Shown here: positions 36,363 to 44,893 of the stretch, one piece after another
Numbering within the stretch: position 1 is the first letter of the stretch
How the letters are laid out: each line of letters begins with the position of its first letter
Assembly (NCBI RefSeq): GCF_022410515.1
Contig: NZ_JACSDI010000005.1
Span: 62,001 to 126,000, forward strand
Reading direction: 5' to 3'
Source: Shewanella cutis
GTDB taxonomy: Bacteria; Pseudomonadota; Gammaproteobacteria; Enterobacterales; Shewanellaceae
DNA length: 64,000 nucleotides
Program-made: the position numbers and the translations under genes
Notes under the pieces: generated by a model
Database searches by the model: none
Seen by the model: only the letters and a program-made list of their open reading frames with translations
What the model was told of the DNA's origin: nothing

Positions 36363-37787
36363 TTAGCGTAAAAATAGCTTCATCAACATGCGTTGAATAA
36401 AGCTGCCATAGGGAGGATGGACAAATTTACCGGTATTGAAGCGGCCGCGGCTCAGTACGGTTTTAGCGTGGCTAAAGGTGAGGAACCCCTCTTTGCCGTG
36501 GTAATGCCCCATGCCAGATGGGCCTATGCCGCCAAAGGGCGCATCGTCGGCGGCAACATGGAATACTGTTTCATTGATACAAACACCGCCAGAGTGAGTT
36601 TGCTGGAGAATTTTTTGTTGGTTTGCCTCATCAAAACTCATCACATAGAGTGCTAGGGGTCTGGCGCGAAGATTGATGTAGCTAATCGCTTCATCTAAGG
36701 TATCGTAACCAATAATCGGTAATAACGGTCCGAAGATCTCTTCTTGCATCAATAGCATATCTTCAGTTGTTTGGGTAATCAGCTGAGTGGGGATTTTACG
36801 ATTCTGGCTGTCTATCGCTTCATTTGAGGCTGAAATAATCTTGGCGCCTTTGGTTTTGGCATCCTCAAGCACAGCCATTAACCGATCAAATTGGCGAGCA
36901 TTAATAATGCTGCCGTAGTCCTTATTCTTGGCAACCTCGCCATACATGGCCAGAAATTTGGCTTGATAGGCTTGAATAAAATCACTCACCTTAGCGTTAG
37001 GGCAAAGCACATAGTCTGGGGCTACACAGATTTGCCCAGCATTCAAACACTTACCATAAATCATTCGTTCTACCGCTATCTCTAGTGGCATATCGGGGGC
37101 GATAATCACTGGCGATTTACCACCGAGTTCAAGGGTAACTGGAGTGAGATTATTCGCCGCAGCGCGCATCACGTGACGGCCAACCGTGGTGGAGCCAGTA
37201 AACAACAGATGATCGAAGGGCAGGGCTGAAAACTGCGCGGCAACATCGGCTTCACCTTCGACAACGGCGACATGGGATTCATCAAACACTTCGGCCAGCA
37301 GTTGTTTGATGACTTTGTTGGTCGCTGGAGTAAATTCCGAGAGTTTGAGCATGGCGTGGTTGCCCGCTGCAATGGCCGTGACTAAGGGGCCAATGGATAA
37401 CATCACGGGGAAGTTCCAAGGGACGATAATACCAATAACGCCCAGTGGCTGATAATGCACTTTGACTTGGGCGGGGGCGAGTAAGATGCCCGCATGACGG
37501 CGACTCGGTTTGAGCCATTTTTTGAGGTTTTTCAAACTGTAATTGATGTTGTTGACCACCGGCATAATGTCTGAAATCAGACTGTCGTCGGTCGATCTAT
37601 GGCCATAGTCTTGTGATAGCGCCTCTACTAGCGGTTGCTGATAGTTGAGCAAAGCAGTCTTTAGGCGCGTTAAGCGTTCTTTGCGGATGGCGTAATCAGG
37701 GTTGGGCGCGGCTAAGTAACTTGCACGCTGACGTTGGAGTAACTCGGTTAACGGCGAAATTTTTGCTGGGTCTGTTGCCATGTTCAT
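36363..37787 (-). CDS. Coniferyl-aldehyde-dehydrogenase-type aldehyde dehydrogenase
   Basis: 474-residue NAD(P)-dependent aldehyde dehydrogenase of the short class 3-like group annotated as coniferyl aldehyde dehydrogenase. ATG 37787 is preferred to the ORF's upstream start because GAGGGA precedes it by 6 bp. Seen: GIIVPWNFPVMLSIGPLVTAIAAGN, FTGSTTVGRHV, the catalytic glutamate in TLELGGKSPVII, catalytic cysteine in LNAGQICVAPDY and PFGGIGPSGMGHYHG near the end. A hydrophobic tail (FIQRMLMKLFLR) may bind membranes. The physiological aldehyde is more likely aliphatic or aromatic detoxification than lignin breakdown. Confidence 0.92.
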   Translation of the reverse strand: MNMATDPAKISPLTELLQRQRASYLAAPNPDYAIRKERLTRLKTALLNYQQPLVEALSQDYGHRSTDDSLISDIMPVVNNINYSLKNLKKWLKPSRRHAGILLAPAQVKVHYQPLGVIGIIVPWNFPVMLSIGPLVTAIAAGNHAMLKLSEFTPATNKVIKQLLAEVFDESHVAVVEGEADVAAQFSALPFDHLLFTGSTTVGRHVMRAAANNLTPVTLELGGKSPVIIAPDMPLEIAVERMIYGKCLNAGQICVAPDYVLCPNAKVSDFIQAYQAKFLAMYGEVAKNKDYGSIINARQFDRLMAVLEDAKTKGAKIISASNEAIDSQNRKIPTQLITQTTEDMLLMQEEIFGPLLPIIGYDTLDEAISYINLRARPLALYVMSFDEANQQKILQQTHSGGVCINETVFHVAADDAPFGGIGPSGMGHYHGKEGFLTFSHAKTVLSRGRFNTGKFVHPPYGSFIQRMLMKLFLR

Positions 37788-37844
37788 CGTGATCCCTCGG
37801 GTGCAAGTCTTAAAAAAGAAAGTCGTTTTTTGTTCAAAAAACAT

Positions 37845-37866
37845 AAACAGACTGATTAGTCGGTTT
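37845..37866. promoter_or_regulatory. TetR operator-like palindrome
   Basis: A 22-bp near-palindrome of form AAAC-n-GACT-n-AT-n-AGTC-n-GTTT, 18 of 22 positions symmetrical. It lies 58 bp upstream of the aldehyde dehydrogenase start and 120 bp upstream of the divergent SpoIIAA-like gene. This is the expected place and form for the operator of the TetR regulator at 35732. Confidence 0.7.
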
Positions 37867-37986
37867 ATCCTAGCGGCTCAGGTGATTTTGTGCAAGCATT
37901 CTGGTGCATTTATGAGCAAGATCACGGCCTGTCATAGGCTTTGCTCTTACACTGAAAGCAGGATAGTTGTTAGACAAGGAGGAAGT

Positions 37987-38382
37987 ATGACTTTGTTAAA
38001 GCACGGAATTTCAGTTGGGATAGAGCGTTATGGTGACGATGACTTTTTTGTCGCCTTTAAAGCGATTGGTACACTAACTCATCAAGATTATGAGGTGATG
38101 GTGCCAGTCCTCGAGGCTGCTCTCGTCGGAGTAAAAGATCCCGATATTTATGCCTTAGTCGATGTCACTGAGCTTGATGGCTGGGAGCTTCAAGCCGCTT
38201 GGGACGATCTCAAACTTGGGCTAAAGCATGTTCGCCATTTTGAGCGAATTGCCATTGTGGGAAAAACAACCTTTCAGGAAGTCATGGCAAAGCTGGCAAA
38301 TGGGTTAACGCCAGCCAAGGTTAAGTTTTTTGTCGATAAACTGGATGCTATTACTTGGTTAAAAGAAGAACTTGACGATTAG
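37987..38382 (+). CDS. SpoIIAA-like (STAS-fold) protein
   Basis: 131-residue cytoplasmic protein of the SpoIIAA-like family (CRAL-TRIO/STAS-like fold, sometimes lipid- or stress-related). Start at ATG 37987, with a strong AAGGAGGA just upstream, instead of the long leader back to 37780. Typical segments: FFVAFKAIGTLTHQDYEVMVPVLEAAL, IYALVDVTELDGWELQAAWDDLKLGLKH, FERIAIVG and the C-terminal VKFFVDKLDAITWLKE. Function not established. Next to two universal stress genes. Confidence 0.88.
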   Translation: MTLLKHGISVGIERYGDDDFFVAFKAIGTLTHQDYEVMVPVLEAALVGVKDPDIYALVDVTELDGWELQAAWDDLKLGLKHVRHFERIAIVGKTTFQEVMAKLANGLTPAKVKFFVDKLDAITWLKEELDD

Positions 38383-38490
38383 GCTGTGTTGACGTTCCAA
38401 GGTTAGATTTGTACGTTACTGTTAATTCACGCTCACAAAACACACTGGTATCGATATTTAAACAGCTCTCACACTGAAGGAGAACAGATT

Positions 38491-38922
38491 ATGCGTTCAG
38501 GTCAAATACTCTGGCCCACCGATTTTTCAGAAACGGCGGCCCATGCGCTACGCTATGCTATTGAAATGGCTAATCTATACCATGTAGGGCTAAAAATTTT
38601 ACATGTTGTTGAGCAACCTATTGGTGATCAAAACTTTATGATTTTAGCGATTACCCCTGAGGAACTCGCTAAAAGCATGGAGGAGGCCGCAGCAACTAAA
38701 ATGCAGGCGTTACTTGAGGGACTTAAGACTGATTTGCCAATTACAACGCTTATCCGCCGTGGCGAGCCTGTCGAGCAGATTTTAGAAGAGGCGAATAGTA
38801 AGGACGTCGGTATGGTGGTGATTGCTAGCCATGGACGAACTGGAATTTCGCACTTTTTACATACGAATGTTGCCGAAGCTGTTGCCAATGGCGCGGCATG
38901 CCCTGTATTGGTAGTGAAATAG
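38491..38922 (+). CDS. Universal stress protein, UspA family (first)
   Basis: 143-residue Usp-fold protein. Opens with ILWPTDFSETAAHALRYAIEMANLYHVGLKILHVVE and ends with the nucleotide-binding pattern MVVIASHGRTGISHFLHTNVAEAVANGAACPVLVVK (G-2x-G-9x-G-S/A), so it may bind ATP. AAGGAGAA precedes the ATG. The last six codons plus stop are the first unit of a 21-bp tandem repeat that runs on for four units. Confidence 0.9.
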   Translation: MRSGQILWPTDFSETAAHALRYAIEMANLYHVGLKILHVVEQPIGDQNFMILAITPEELAKSMEEAAATKMQALLEGLKTDLPITTLIRRGEPVEQILEEANSKDVGMVVIASHGRTGISHFLHTNVAEAVANGAACPVLVVK

Positions 38923-38998
38923 CCTGTATTGGTAGTGAAATAGCCTGTATTGGTAGTGAAATAGCCTGTATTGGTAGTGAAATAGCTTGTATTGGGTA
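38902..38998 (+). repeat. 21-bp tandem repeat spanning a stop codon
   Basis: Four perfect copies of a 21-bp unit (38902-38922, 38923-38943, 38944-38964, 38965-38985) and a decayed fifth (from CTTGTATTGGGTAG). Each unit encodes PVLVVK plus TAG in frame with the first UspA gene, so the gene carries at least four successive in-frame stops. A slippage-type expansion of the gene's own 3' end. Confidence 0.95.
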
Positions 38999-39004
38999 GA
39001 TAAC

Positions 39005-39030
39005 AGGGCGCTAAGGCGCCCTTTGTTTTT
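39005..39030 (+). terminator. Terminator of the first UspA gene
   Basis: AGGGCGC (39005-39011) and GCGCCCT (39016-39022) with a 4-nt loop, followed by TTGTTTTT. Confidence 0.85.
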
Positions 39031-39157
39031 GATTGCTAAAGCATAATTAATTTTACGGCCTAGCTGCTTGTCCCGAGTTACTGCGATAAAATACAGATTA
39101 TAAGCAATGCCATTTGCCCTAATATTGGGCACAACAACCTAAGTGATGGATAAAATT

Positions 39158-39595
39158 ATGCGTACTCAAGAAGTGTTATGCCCTACGGATTTTTCGGCAA
39201 CTGCCGCCCATGCGCTTAATTATGCGGTTGAAATGGCTAATCTTTATCATGTGGATATCCGCTTACTGCATGTGGTGAGTCCCGCAAGAAGTGCCCATTG
39301 TTATGGTGTAGCGGTCGACACTCCGGCGACACTTGAGCAACAGCTGGCCGAGTTTGTGGAGACAAAAATGCAGAGTCTACAGCTGCAAATGCAGCAGGGA
39401 TTAGCGGCTGGACTAAAGGTTAAATGTATTGTTCGTCATGGTGATGCGAGCGAAGAGATTTTAGCTGAGTCAGCCGATGCGGGTATGATTGTGATTGCAA
39501 GCCATGGCAGCTGCGGCTTAGTGGATTTTTTAAAGCACCATGTGAGTCAAGATGTTGTTAGATTGGCGAAATGCCCAGTATTAGTAGTTAAGTAG
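39158..39595 (+). CDS. Universal stress protein, UspA family (second)
   Basis: 145-residue paralogue of the gene at 38491: VLCPTDFSATAAHALNYAVEMANLYHVDIRLLHVV at the start, and MIVIASHGSCGLVDFLKHHVSQDVVRLAKCPVLVVK at the end. Start chosen at ATG 39158 to match the paralogue (MRTQ/MRSG); GTG 39143 or ATG 39146 would add up to five residues. Probably an old tandem duplication. There is no repeat expansion at its end. Confidence 0.88.
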   Translation: MRTQEVLCPTDFSATAAHALNYAVEMANLYHVDIRLLHVVSPARSAHCYGVAVDTPATLEQQLAEFVETKMQSLQLQMQQGLAAGLKVKCIVRHGDASEEILAESADAGMIVIASHGSCGLVDFLKHHVSQDVVRLAKCPVLVVK

Positions 39596-39600
39596 TTAAC

Positions 39601-40458
39601 TTATAAAGGATCTTGCTTGAGTTCTGGCTGCTTCATAATGGTATTTGAGGCTTCAGCTTCATTCTCTAGGGACATGAGTTGCCGATATTTTTCATGTAAG
39701 GCGCTAAGTGTCCCATCTTCGGTAATTTGTTTTAACCCAAGGTTAAAGTCGTCACGGATTTGCTCGCTTAAAAACGCAAATTTATACTCAGTCGGTGGAA
39801 AAATGCGATGACATACCGCCACCTGTTTACTCTCTATTTCGGTGAGTTTTCCCTCAATAAATGCCTGTCTAAGATAGTAAGTGAAAATGTTCTTATCCAT
39901 AACCACGACATCAGCCCTGTGTTTCATCAGCATGTAAACCTGCTGTATTTGCCGAGCTTGTTCTTGGTAACTAGGATTAGCTTTAGTCATTTGAGTAAAT
40001 TCATCACCTAAGAAGCTTGCAGCGCGTTGAAAGGAAACGACTTTTTTATTCGTTAAGTCTTTAATGCTATTAATCGAAAAGTTATTTTTCTCTAGGCTGA
40101 TTGCGCAATTTTGATAACGAATCGCCACATTAGAGTAAAAAACGTTTTCGATCATGCCTTCTTTTACGTTGATTATGCCGTCAAGTTTGCCCACCCTAAG
40201 TTCATGGAAAGTGCGTGCTAAAGGCAAATATTCAATATTGGCGGTATGCCCTTTGACTGCAAGTGCTTGATACAGCAAATCGAGTTCTAGGCCGCTATCA
40301 GATTCTTGGATGACATAGGGAGGAATGGAGAGGCTCACGCCAATTTTCAGTTCCGCCGCTTGGATTAATTGGGGATACAATAATGCAATTACTGCTAGTA
40401 ATGGATAGCGAATACAGGTCATTCTAGAGACGCAGGAAATATGGTTAGTTTGTTTCAT
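39601..40458 (-). CDS. Periplasmic amino-acid-type solute-binding protein
   Basis: 285-residue exported protein with an SBP_bac_3 (PBPb) domain: signal peptide to about residue 34 (LLAVIALLYPQLIQAAE), then LKIGVSLSIPPYVIQESDSGLELDLLYQAL, LPLARTFHELRVGKLDGIINV, and EDGTLSALHEKYRQLM near the end. No permease or ATPase gene is adjacent, so it is an orphan binding protein, perhaps with a sensory role, as seen often in Shewanella. Confidence 0.85.
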   Translation of the reverse strand: MKQTNHISCVSRMTCIRYPLLAVIALLYPQLIQAAELKIGVSLSIPPYVIQESDSGLELDLLYQALAVKGHTANIEYLPLARTFHELRVGKLDGIINVKEGMIENVFYSNVAIRYQNCAISLEKNNFSINSIKDLTNKKVVSFQRAASFLGDEFTQMTKANPSYQEQARQIQQVYMLMKHRADVVVMDKNIFTYYLRQAFIEGKLTEIESKQVAVCHRIFPPTEYKFAFLSEQIRDDFNLGLKQITEDGTLSALHEKYRQLMSLENEAEASNTIMKQPELKQDPL

Positions 40459-40588
40459 TACCCACTGTTACCTTTCGCACCATTGGCCATCTCATGATGC
40501 CCAGAGTTGTCCCCTGACATATCACTGTAAGTGTAGTTTGTTAATCTACAGCCACAGTTATTTTTATCTGAATAAAGCTTGTTTATAT

Positions 40589-41155
40589 TCAAAATGACGA
40601 GTCAGGCTGGCATAAAAAAGCGATTTCTTCTGCTGTCGACTCTCTAGCTAATATTTTGTTTCTGTGAGGATAACGACCGAATCTGTCGATAATAGCTTTG
40701 TGTTTTAGTTCAAATTCGAGATTAGCGATAGCAGCCTCTCGATTGAACAATTTTACAGCAACTTGATGAATGACTGGGGATTCGCTATGCATAAAAGGCA
40801 TAAACAAAAAGGGTACTTGTTTGGGAGAAAGCTCCTTATCAATTTGGAGTGCAACAGCCTCTTGTGCAAGGACCAGCGCAATGGTGTCGGCCTCAAACGC
40901 TGCTGGCGTGTCGCGATAGATATTTCGCGAGAATTGATCCAGTACGATGACTTCGGCTAAACGACCTTGAGGTGTCACGCGCCAATGCGCAAGCTCACCG
41001 CGCTTGGCTTGTTTTAATAGGTCTTCAAAGCGAGATTGGATTTGTGCATCAAATGTTGGGTCTTTTATCCACCAAGATTGAGGTGAAATTTCCTCAAACC
41101 AGAAATATAGCACTTGCTGTGCGGTCATCATTTGGCCCATCGTTTGCTCTCCCAT
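40589..41155 (-). CDS. DUF924 family protein
   Basis: 188-residue TPR-like alpha-helical protein of DUF924. Family marks: VLYFWFEEISPQSWWIKDPTFDAQIQSRF at the start, LAEVIVLDQFSRNIYRDTPAAFEAD, FLFMPFMHSESPVIHQVAVKLF and FGRYPHRNKILARESTAEEIAFL. Function unknown across the family. Stands alone between a binding-protein gene and a divergent winged-helix gene. Confidence 0.9.
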   Translation of the reverse strand: MGEQTMGQMMTAQQVLYFWFEEISPQSWWIKDPTFDAQIQSRFEDLLKQAKRGELAHWRVTPQGRLAEVIVLDQFSRNIYRDTPAAFEADTIALVLAQEAVALQIDKELSPKQVPFLFMPFMHSESPVIHQVAVKLFNREAAIANLEFELKHKAIIDRFGRYPHRNKILARESTAEEIAFLCQPDSSF

Positions 41156-41337
41156 TGATTAATCTTTTTACAAATAACAGTGATGGAGAGCTTATACAAG
41201 CAAATGCGAAAATGTATCTACGCGAACAAATGTCAAACGAGTCAATTTGCTTGAATAATTTGAACAGAGACTATTTCTTATTCACTGTATATCCAGTAGT
41301 TTTATATTCACTTGGTCAATATTTGGATTGATTCTTT

Positions 41338-41691
41338 ATGCCCCTTGAACCCGCAACTACTCAGTCAATATCGAAACAACATAAAGCATTTTTACGTAAG
41401 CTATATTTAGCGCATTTAATGGATGATGATCGACATAACTTGTTATCACTCAATAAGTTGACTGGAATGCCGAGGCGAACGTTGCAGGATGCTATCGCCG
41501 CGTTTGAAGATATAGGTATCCGAGTCGAGTTTATCCAAGATGGTAGCCGAAACAATGCAGGTTATTATCGCATTTTGACCTGGGGGCCGATTAGCAGTGC
41601 GTGGGTTGATACACATTTCGAGGAAATTGCCTCAATTATCGGCGTCGCTCCAGTAAGTGAAACCGTGGCATTAAGTGAATCAGTGGCGTGA
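41338..41691 (+). CDS. Winged-helix DNA-binding protein
   Basis: 117-residue protein with a helix-turn-helix: LMDDDRHNLLSLNKLTGMPRRTLQDAIAAFEDIGIRVEFIQDG (about residues 23-65), followed by a wing-like NNAGYYRILTWG. It resembles the small wHTH proteins common in Vibrio and Shewanella (YfeC/DUF-type). The stop overlaps the GTG start of the oxidoreductase by 4 nt, so the two are coupled. Confidence 0.75.
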   Translation: MPLEPATTQSISKQHKAFLRKLYLAHLMDDDRHNLLSLNKLTGMPRRTLQDAIAAFEDIGIRVEFIQDGSRNNAGYYRILTWGPISSAWVDTHFEEIASIIGVAPVSETVALSESVA

Positions 41692-43157
41692 AAGAGCGCG
41701 GATTTTGGTTTGATACTGAAGCTAAGTTAACTCAAAGGACTATGTTACCTGCGCTACAACATGATATTGCCGCTGACATCGCCATTATTGGCGCGGGCTA
41801 TTCAGGATTATGGACGGCCTATTATCTTAAGCAATACCAGCCCAATTTATCCGTGGTGATTCTTGAGGCTGATACCATTGGCCAAGGCGCTTCGGGGCGA
41901 AATGGCGGTTGGTTGATGGGCGGTTTTAGTGGCGATGTAGCCTATCTTAATCAGCTTCAAGGTGAGTCGCGCTTACTAGCAAAAGCCTTGATCCAACAAA
42001 CTATTGCTGAAGTTGCCGCAGTTTGCGCCCAGCATCATATCGACTGTGATTTACACCATGGCGGCAATTTACGGGTAGCCGCGCGTTATCCTGAGCAATT
42101 AGCCAATATTCGAGCCGAATTTGCGCATTGGCGTCGGCAAGGTTTTGGCGAGGCGGATATTCGTTGGCTGGATAAGCCCGAGCTTGATAAGCAAGTGTCT
42201 ATGGCCTACGGCCAAGCGGCGCTTTTTACGCCCCATTGTGCGCGGATCCACCCTGCAAAGTTAGTCAGTGGCCTCGCGGATGTGGTACAAAACTTAGGGG
42301 TTAGGATATTTGAGCAGACTCCTGTGACGCATATCGAGCACTTGGGGGCGGCACAAACCCGATTACATACCCCAAAGGGGAGTGCGCGCGCCGCAATTGT
42401 CGTGCCCGCCGTTGAAGGCTATCTTCGCCAATTGGGGGAGTTGGGGCGATTCACCTTGCCTGTTCAGAGTTTACTGATCGCCACTGAGCCGTTAACGGAC
42501 AGAATGTGGCAGGACATTGGTTTAGCTAATCGCGCAACCTTTAGTGATGCTAGCCGCATCGTTACCTATGGTCAGCGAAGTCCTGATAACCGCTTGATAT
42601 TTGGCGCCCGTGGCGGCTACGGATTTGGTGCTAAAGTGCGGACTGAATTTGGATTTAATCCCGAGTGCTTTAATGCCCAATCTCCCGTTAGTCATCGTCA
42701 ATCGGCGTTAAAAGGTGAATTTGGTTTTCGTTATCAGCTATTGTTGGCGTTATTTCCGCAATTGGCGGATGTGCAAATCACCCATGGTTGGGGCGGTACC
42801 TTAGCTTTAGCGCGGCAGTTTGCGCCCCACGCTATTTACGATAAAAATGTAGGATTGGGGCTTATTGGTGGTTACGGCGGCGAAGGTGTTGGGGCTGCCA
42901 ATCTTTTTGCTCGCACGCTGGTGGACTTGATCTTAGCGCGTGATACGCCGCTTACCACTATGCCTTGGGCGTTTAATGCCCCTGTTCAGCAAGTATTAAC
43001 GCCTTGGGAACCTGAACCTTTGCCGTGGCTCGCTTATCATGGCATGAACAAGATTTTTGCATGGGAAGATAGGCTCTACAGCCAGCCCAAGAGTGCGGCT
43101 TGGCAAAAAGGCTTAGCTAAGCGACTCGCGAATCGATTAGAAGGTTTAATGAGTTAA
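41688..43157 (+). CDS. FAD-dependent oxidoreductase (DAO / PuuB-OrdL type)
   Basis: 489-residue flavoprotein of the D-amino-acid oxidase superfamily. The dinucleotide-binding motif DIAIIGAGYSGLWTAYYL lies about residues 29-46, followed by EADTIGQGASGRNGGWLMGGF, the flavin-contact pattern of gamma-glutamylputrescine/sarcosine oxidases. Later THGWGGTLALARQFAPHAIYDKNVGLGLIGGYGGEGVGAANLF binds FAD at the C-terminal side. Substrate likely an amine or amino acid; no polyamine genes are nearby to narrow it. GTG start overlapping the upstream wHTH gene. Confidence 0.88.
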   Translation: MKERGFWFDTEAKLTQRTMLPALQHDIAADIAIIGAGYSGLWTAYYLKQYQPNLSVVILEADTIGQGASGRNGGWLMGGFSGDVAYLNQLQGESRLLAKALIQQTIAEVAAVCAQHHIDCDLHHGGNLRVAARYPEQLANIRAEFAHWRRQGFGEADIRWLDKPELDKQVSMAYGQAALFTPHCARIHPAKLVSGLADVVQNLGVRIFEQTPVTHIEHLGAAQTRLHTPKGSARAAIVVPAVEGYLRQLGELGRFTLPVQSLLIATEPLTDRMWQDIGLANRATFSDASRIVTYGQRSPDNRLIFGARGGYGFGAKVRTEFGFNPECFNAQSPVSHRQSALKGEFGFRYQLLLALFPQLADVQITHGWGGTLALARQFAPHAIYDKNVGLGLIGGYGGEGVGAANLFARTLVDLILARDTPLTTMPWAFNAPVQQVLTPWEPEPLPWLAYHGMNKIFAWEDRLYSQPKSAAWQKGLAKRLANRLEGLMS

Positions 43158-43271
43158 TCTACTTATAAACCAGAGAGTTAAACAGCAAGCCAGAGAGTTA
43201 ATCAGGCCATTACTGAGTCATTTTTATTCATACACGATTTATTTATACACGATAAGTACTTTGCTGATCCG

Positions 43272-43640
43272 ATGATGTTAACCGAACAGTTTTTCCTACA
43301 GGGCCGCGTTAAGCTTGAGACTATTCCCCACGAAATGCGTATGTCCCATTGGGTGTACGCACCCAGATTAACCGATATGAAAAGCGGGCAAGTGCTGCTC
43401 GATCTTATCGGCCAATGCTGGGATTGTCAGTCTGCGATTGAGCGGGATAACGCGCTTTGCCTAACTCTCGATGGCTACCCCGATAGAGCCAACTGGCTTG
43501 AGTTGGCCTTTTTGCTCGATATGGGGCGAGTCCAGCTAAGGGCTGGCAATATCGACGCTAAAGCACTAACAGTACAAGAGTTTCTACCACAGGAGCTGAC
43601 TGGCTACTTTGATACGATACGCGCGAATTTCATCTGTTAA
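43272..43640 (+). CDS. Conserved-looking hypothetical protein
   Basis: 122-residue soluble protein with mixed alpha/beta character, no signal peptide or helix. Distinctive segment WVYAPRLTDMKSGQVLLDLIGQCWDCQSAIERD, with a CWDC pair and several tryptophans. No family recognised. Converges on the DUF2956 gene, overlapping by 4 nt at the 3' ends. Confidence 0.7.
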   Translation: MMLTEQFFLQGRVKLETIPHEMRMSHWVYAPRLTDMKSGQVLLDLIGQCWDCQSAIERDNALCLTLDGYPDRANWLELAFLLDMGRVQLRAGNIDAKALTVQEFLPQELTGYFDTIRANFIC

Positions 43641-43978
43641 AGGAAGATATATGCCCCAAAACCCAGCCAGCTAAGGACTAACAGGGCGATGGCAGCCCAA
43701 GCAATAGGAGTAAATTGAGTTTGTGGCAGCGAAAAATCTTCGCCGTCATCCATCTCGCCAGCCGCGCTTGCTTGTTGGTTTTTTGCCCTTAACTGTTGTT
43801 TTCTCTGTTTATCCCGCTCGCGAGCTTTGGCTTTTTGCAGTTTTTTATATTCGGCAATGCCCTTTTCAATCCCCTGGGCAATCAGTTTAGTTTGTTCTTT
43901 GGTTTGTCCTGGTTTTTGAGTAGCCTTCGCCATGGCTAAGGCATCTTGCTGGGTTTCTGTTGAGATAGTGGTTTTCAT
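43637..43978 (-). CDS. DUF2956 tail-anchored protein
   Basis: 113-residue protein of the DUF2956 type: a Lys/Arg/Gln-rich coiled region (residues 20-72; KLQKAKARERDKQRKQQLRA) and a single C-terminal helix (IAWAAIALLVLSWLGFGAYIFL), so it is probably tail-anchored in the inner membrane. Function unknown. Sits just beyond hmuV with its own start region. Confidence 0.8.
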   Translation of the reverse strand: MKTTISTETQQDALAMAKATQKPGQTKEQTKLIAQGIEKGIAEYKKLQKAKARERDKQRKQQLRAKNQQASAAGEMDDGEDFSLPQTQFTPIAWAAIALLVLSWLGFGAYIFL

Positions 43979-44063
43979 CTGTTCACACTGTGACTTAGGT
44001 GTCGATTGCAGCGATTATACCCACAACTGTGCCGCTAAAGGCGCTAGTGAAGTCAATTTTGCA

Positions 44064-44882
44064 TTAAAAAATCAATGGATAACCGCCCTGTGGTGCAGGA
44101 ATAAACTCAGGTTCGTAATCCCACACTTGGCGAATTATATCAATCGATAATGCGTCGTTAGGTGTACCTTCACTGACGATTTGCCCCTGTTTGAGGACGA
44201 TAACTCTGTCGCTGTAACGGGCTGCCTGATTGAGATCGTGCAGTACCACAATCACAGTGTAGGCATGCTTGTGGGCGAGATTTTTTGCTAGCGCTAATAC
44301 TTTGTGTTGCTGTGCCAAATCCAGTGCCGAGGTAGGCTCATCTAACAGTAAAATCGGCGGGAAGGGGGATTGGCTTAACTGCGTTAACACCCTCGCCAGT
44401 TGCACCCTTTGTTTTTCTCCCCCAGAAAGCGTGGGGTAACTGCGCCGGGCTAAATGCAATACACCCACTTCGGCAAGCCATTTTGTGACTAACTGCTGGC
44501 CTTCTTTTTGACTCAAGGTTAAGGGATAAAGCCCCATTGCCACCACTTCATCCACGGTAAAGGGGAAGGTTAAGCTGGCATGTTGAGGCAGAACGGCGAG
44601 GGATTTTGCCAGTTCAGCCCTTGGCCAATCCACCAGTTGGCAGTGGCCAAGCTTGATGCTGCCTTGCGCAGTGGGGATCTCTTGGCACAGTGCCTTTAAC
44701 AGTGTGGATTTACCTGCCCCATTAGGCCCTAAAAGTGCGGTGACACTGCCCGGTTTAAATTGCACGCGAATGTTGTTCAACACCGCCTTATCGCCGATAG
44801 CGTAGCTGAGCCTATCCACGGTTAATTGGGTACGTTCAAAATGTTGTTTAGCGACGGGCGCAGCCGATAAGCTCATAGCCAT
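44064..44882 (-). CDS. hmuV: Heme ABC transporter ATP-binding protein
   Basis: 272-residue ATPase, last gene of tonB-exbB-exbD-hmuTUV. Walker [15 protein letters not shown], signature [16 protein letters not shown], Walker [19 protein letters not shown] and H-loop [16 protein letters not shown] are intact. It powers heme import through HmuU. The gene follows hmuU by 11 bp. Confidence 0.94.
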   Translation of the reverse strand: MAMSLSAAPVAKQHFERTQLTVDRLSYAIGDKAVLNNIRVQFKPGSVTALLGPNGAGKSTLLKALCQEIPTAQGSIKLGHCQLVDWPRAELAKSLAVLPQHASLTFPFTVDEVVAMGLYPLTLSQKEGQQLVTKWLAEVGVLHLARRSYPTLSGGEKQRVQLARVLTQLSQSPFPPILLLDEPTSALDLAQQHKVLALAKNLAHKHAYTVIVVLHDLNQAARYSDRVIVLKQGQIVSEGTPNDALSIDIIRQVWDYEPEFIPAPQGGYPLIF

Positions 44883-44893
44883 GAAGTTCTCGT

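Noticed and set aside
38902-38998. Possible CRISPR array
   Set aside because: The 21-bp units are directly adjacent without spacers and copy the end of a coding gene.
40972-41331. Plus-strand frame of 119 codons
   Set aside because: Lies mostly antisense to the DUF924 gene, with no start signal or family resemblance.
43171-43203. CCAGAGAGTTAA occurring twice, 20 bp apart
   Set aside because: A short two-copy repeat between genes with no further structure; likely chance or minor slippage.
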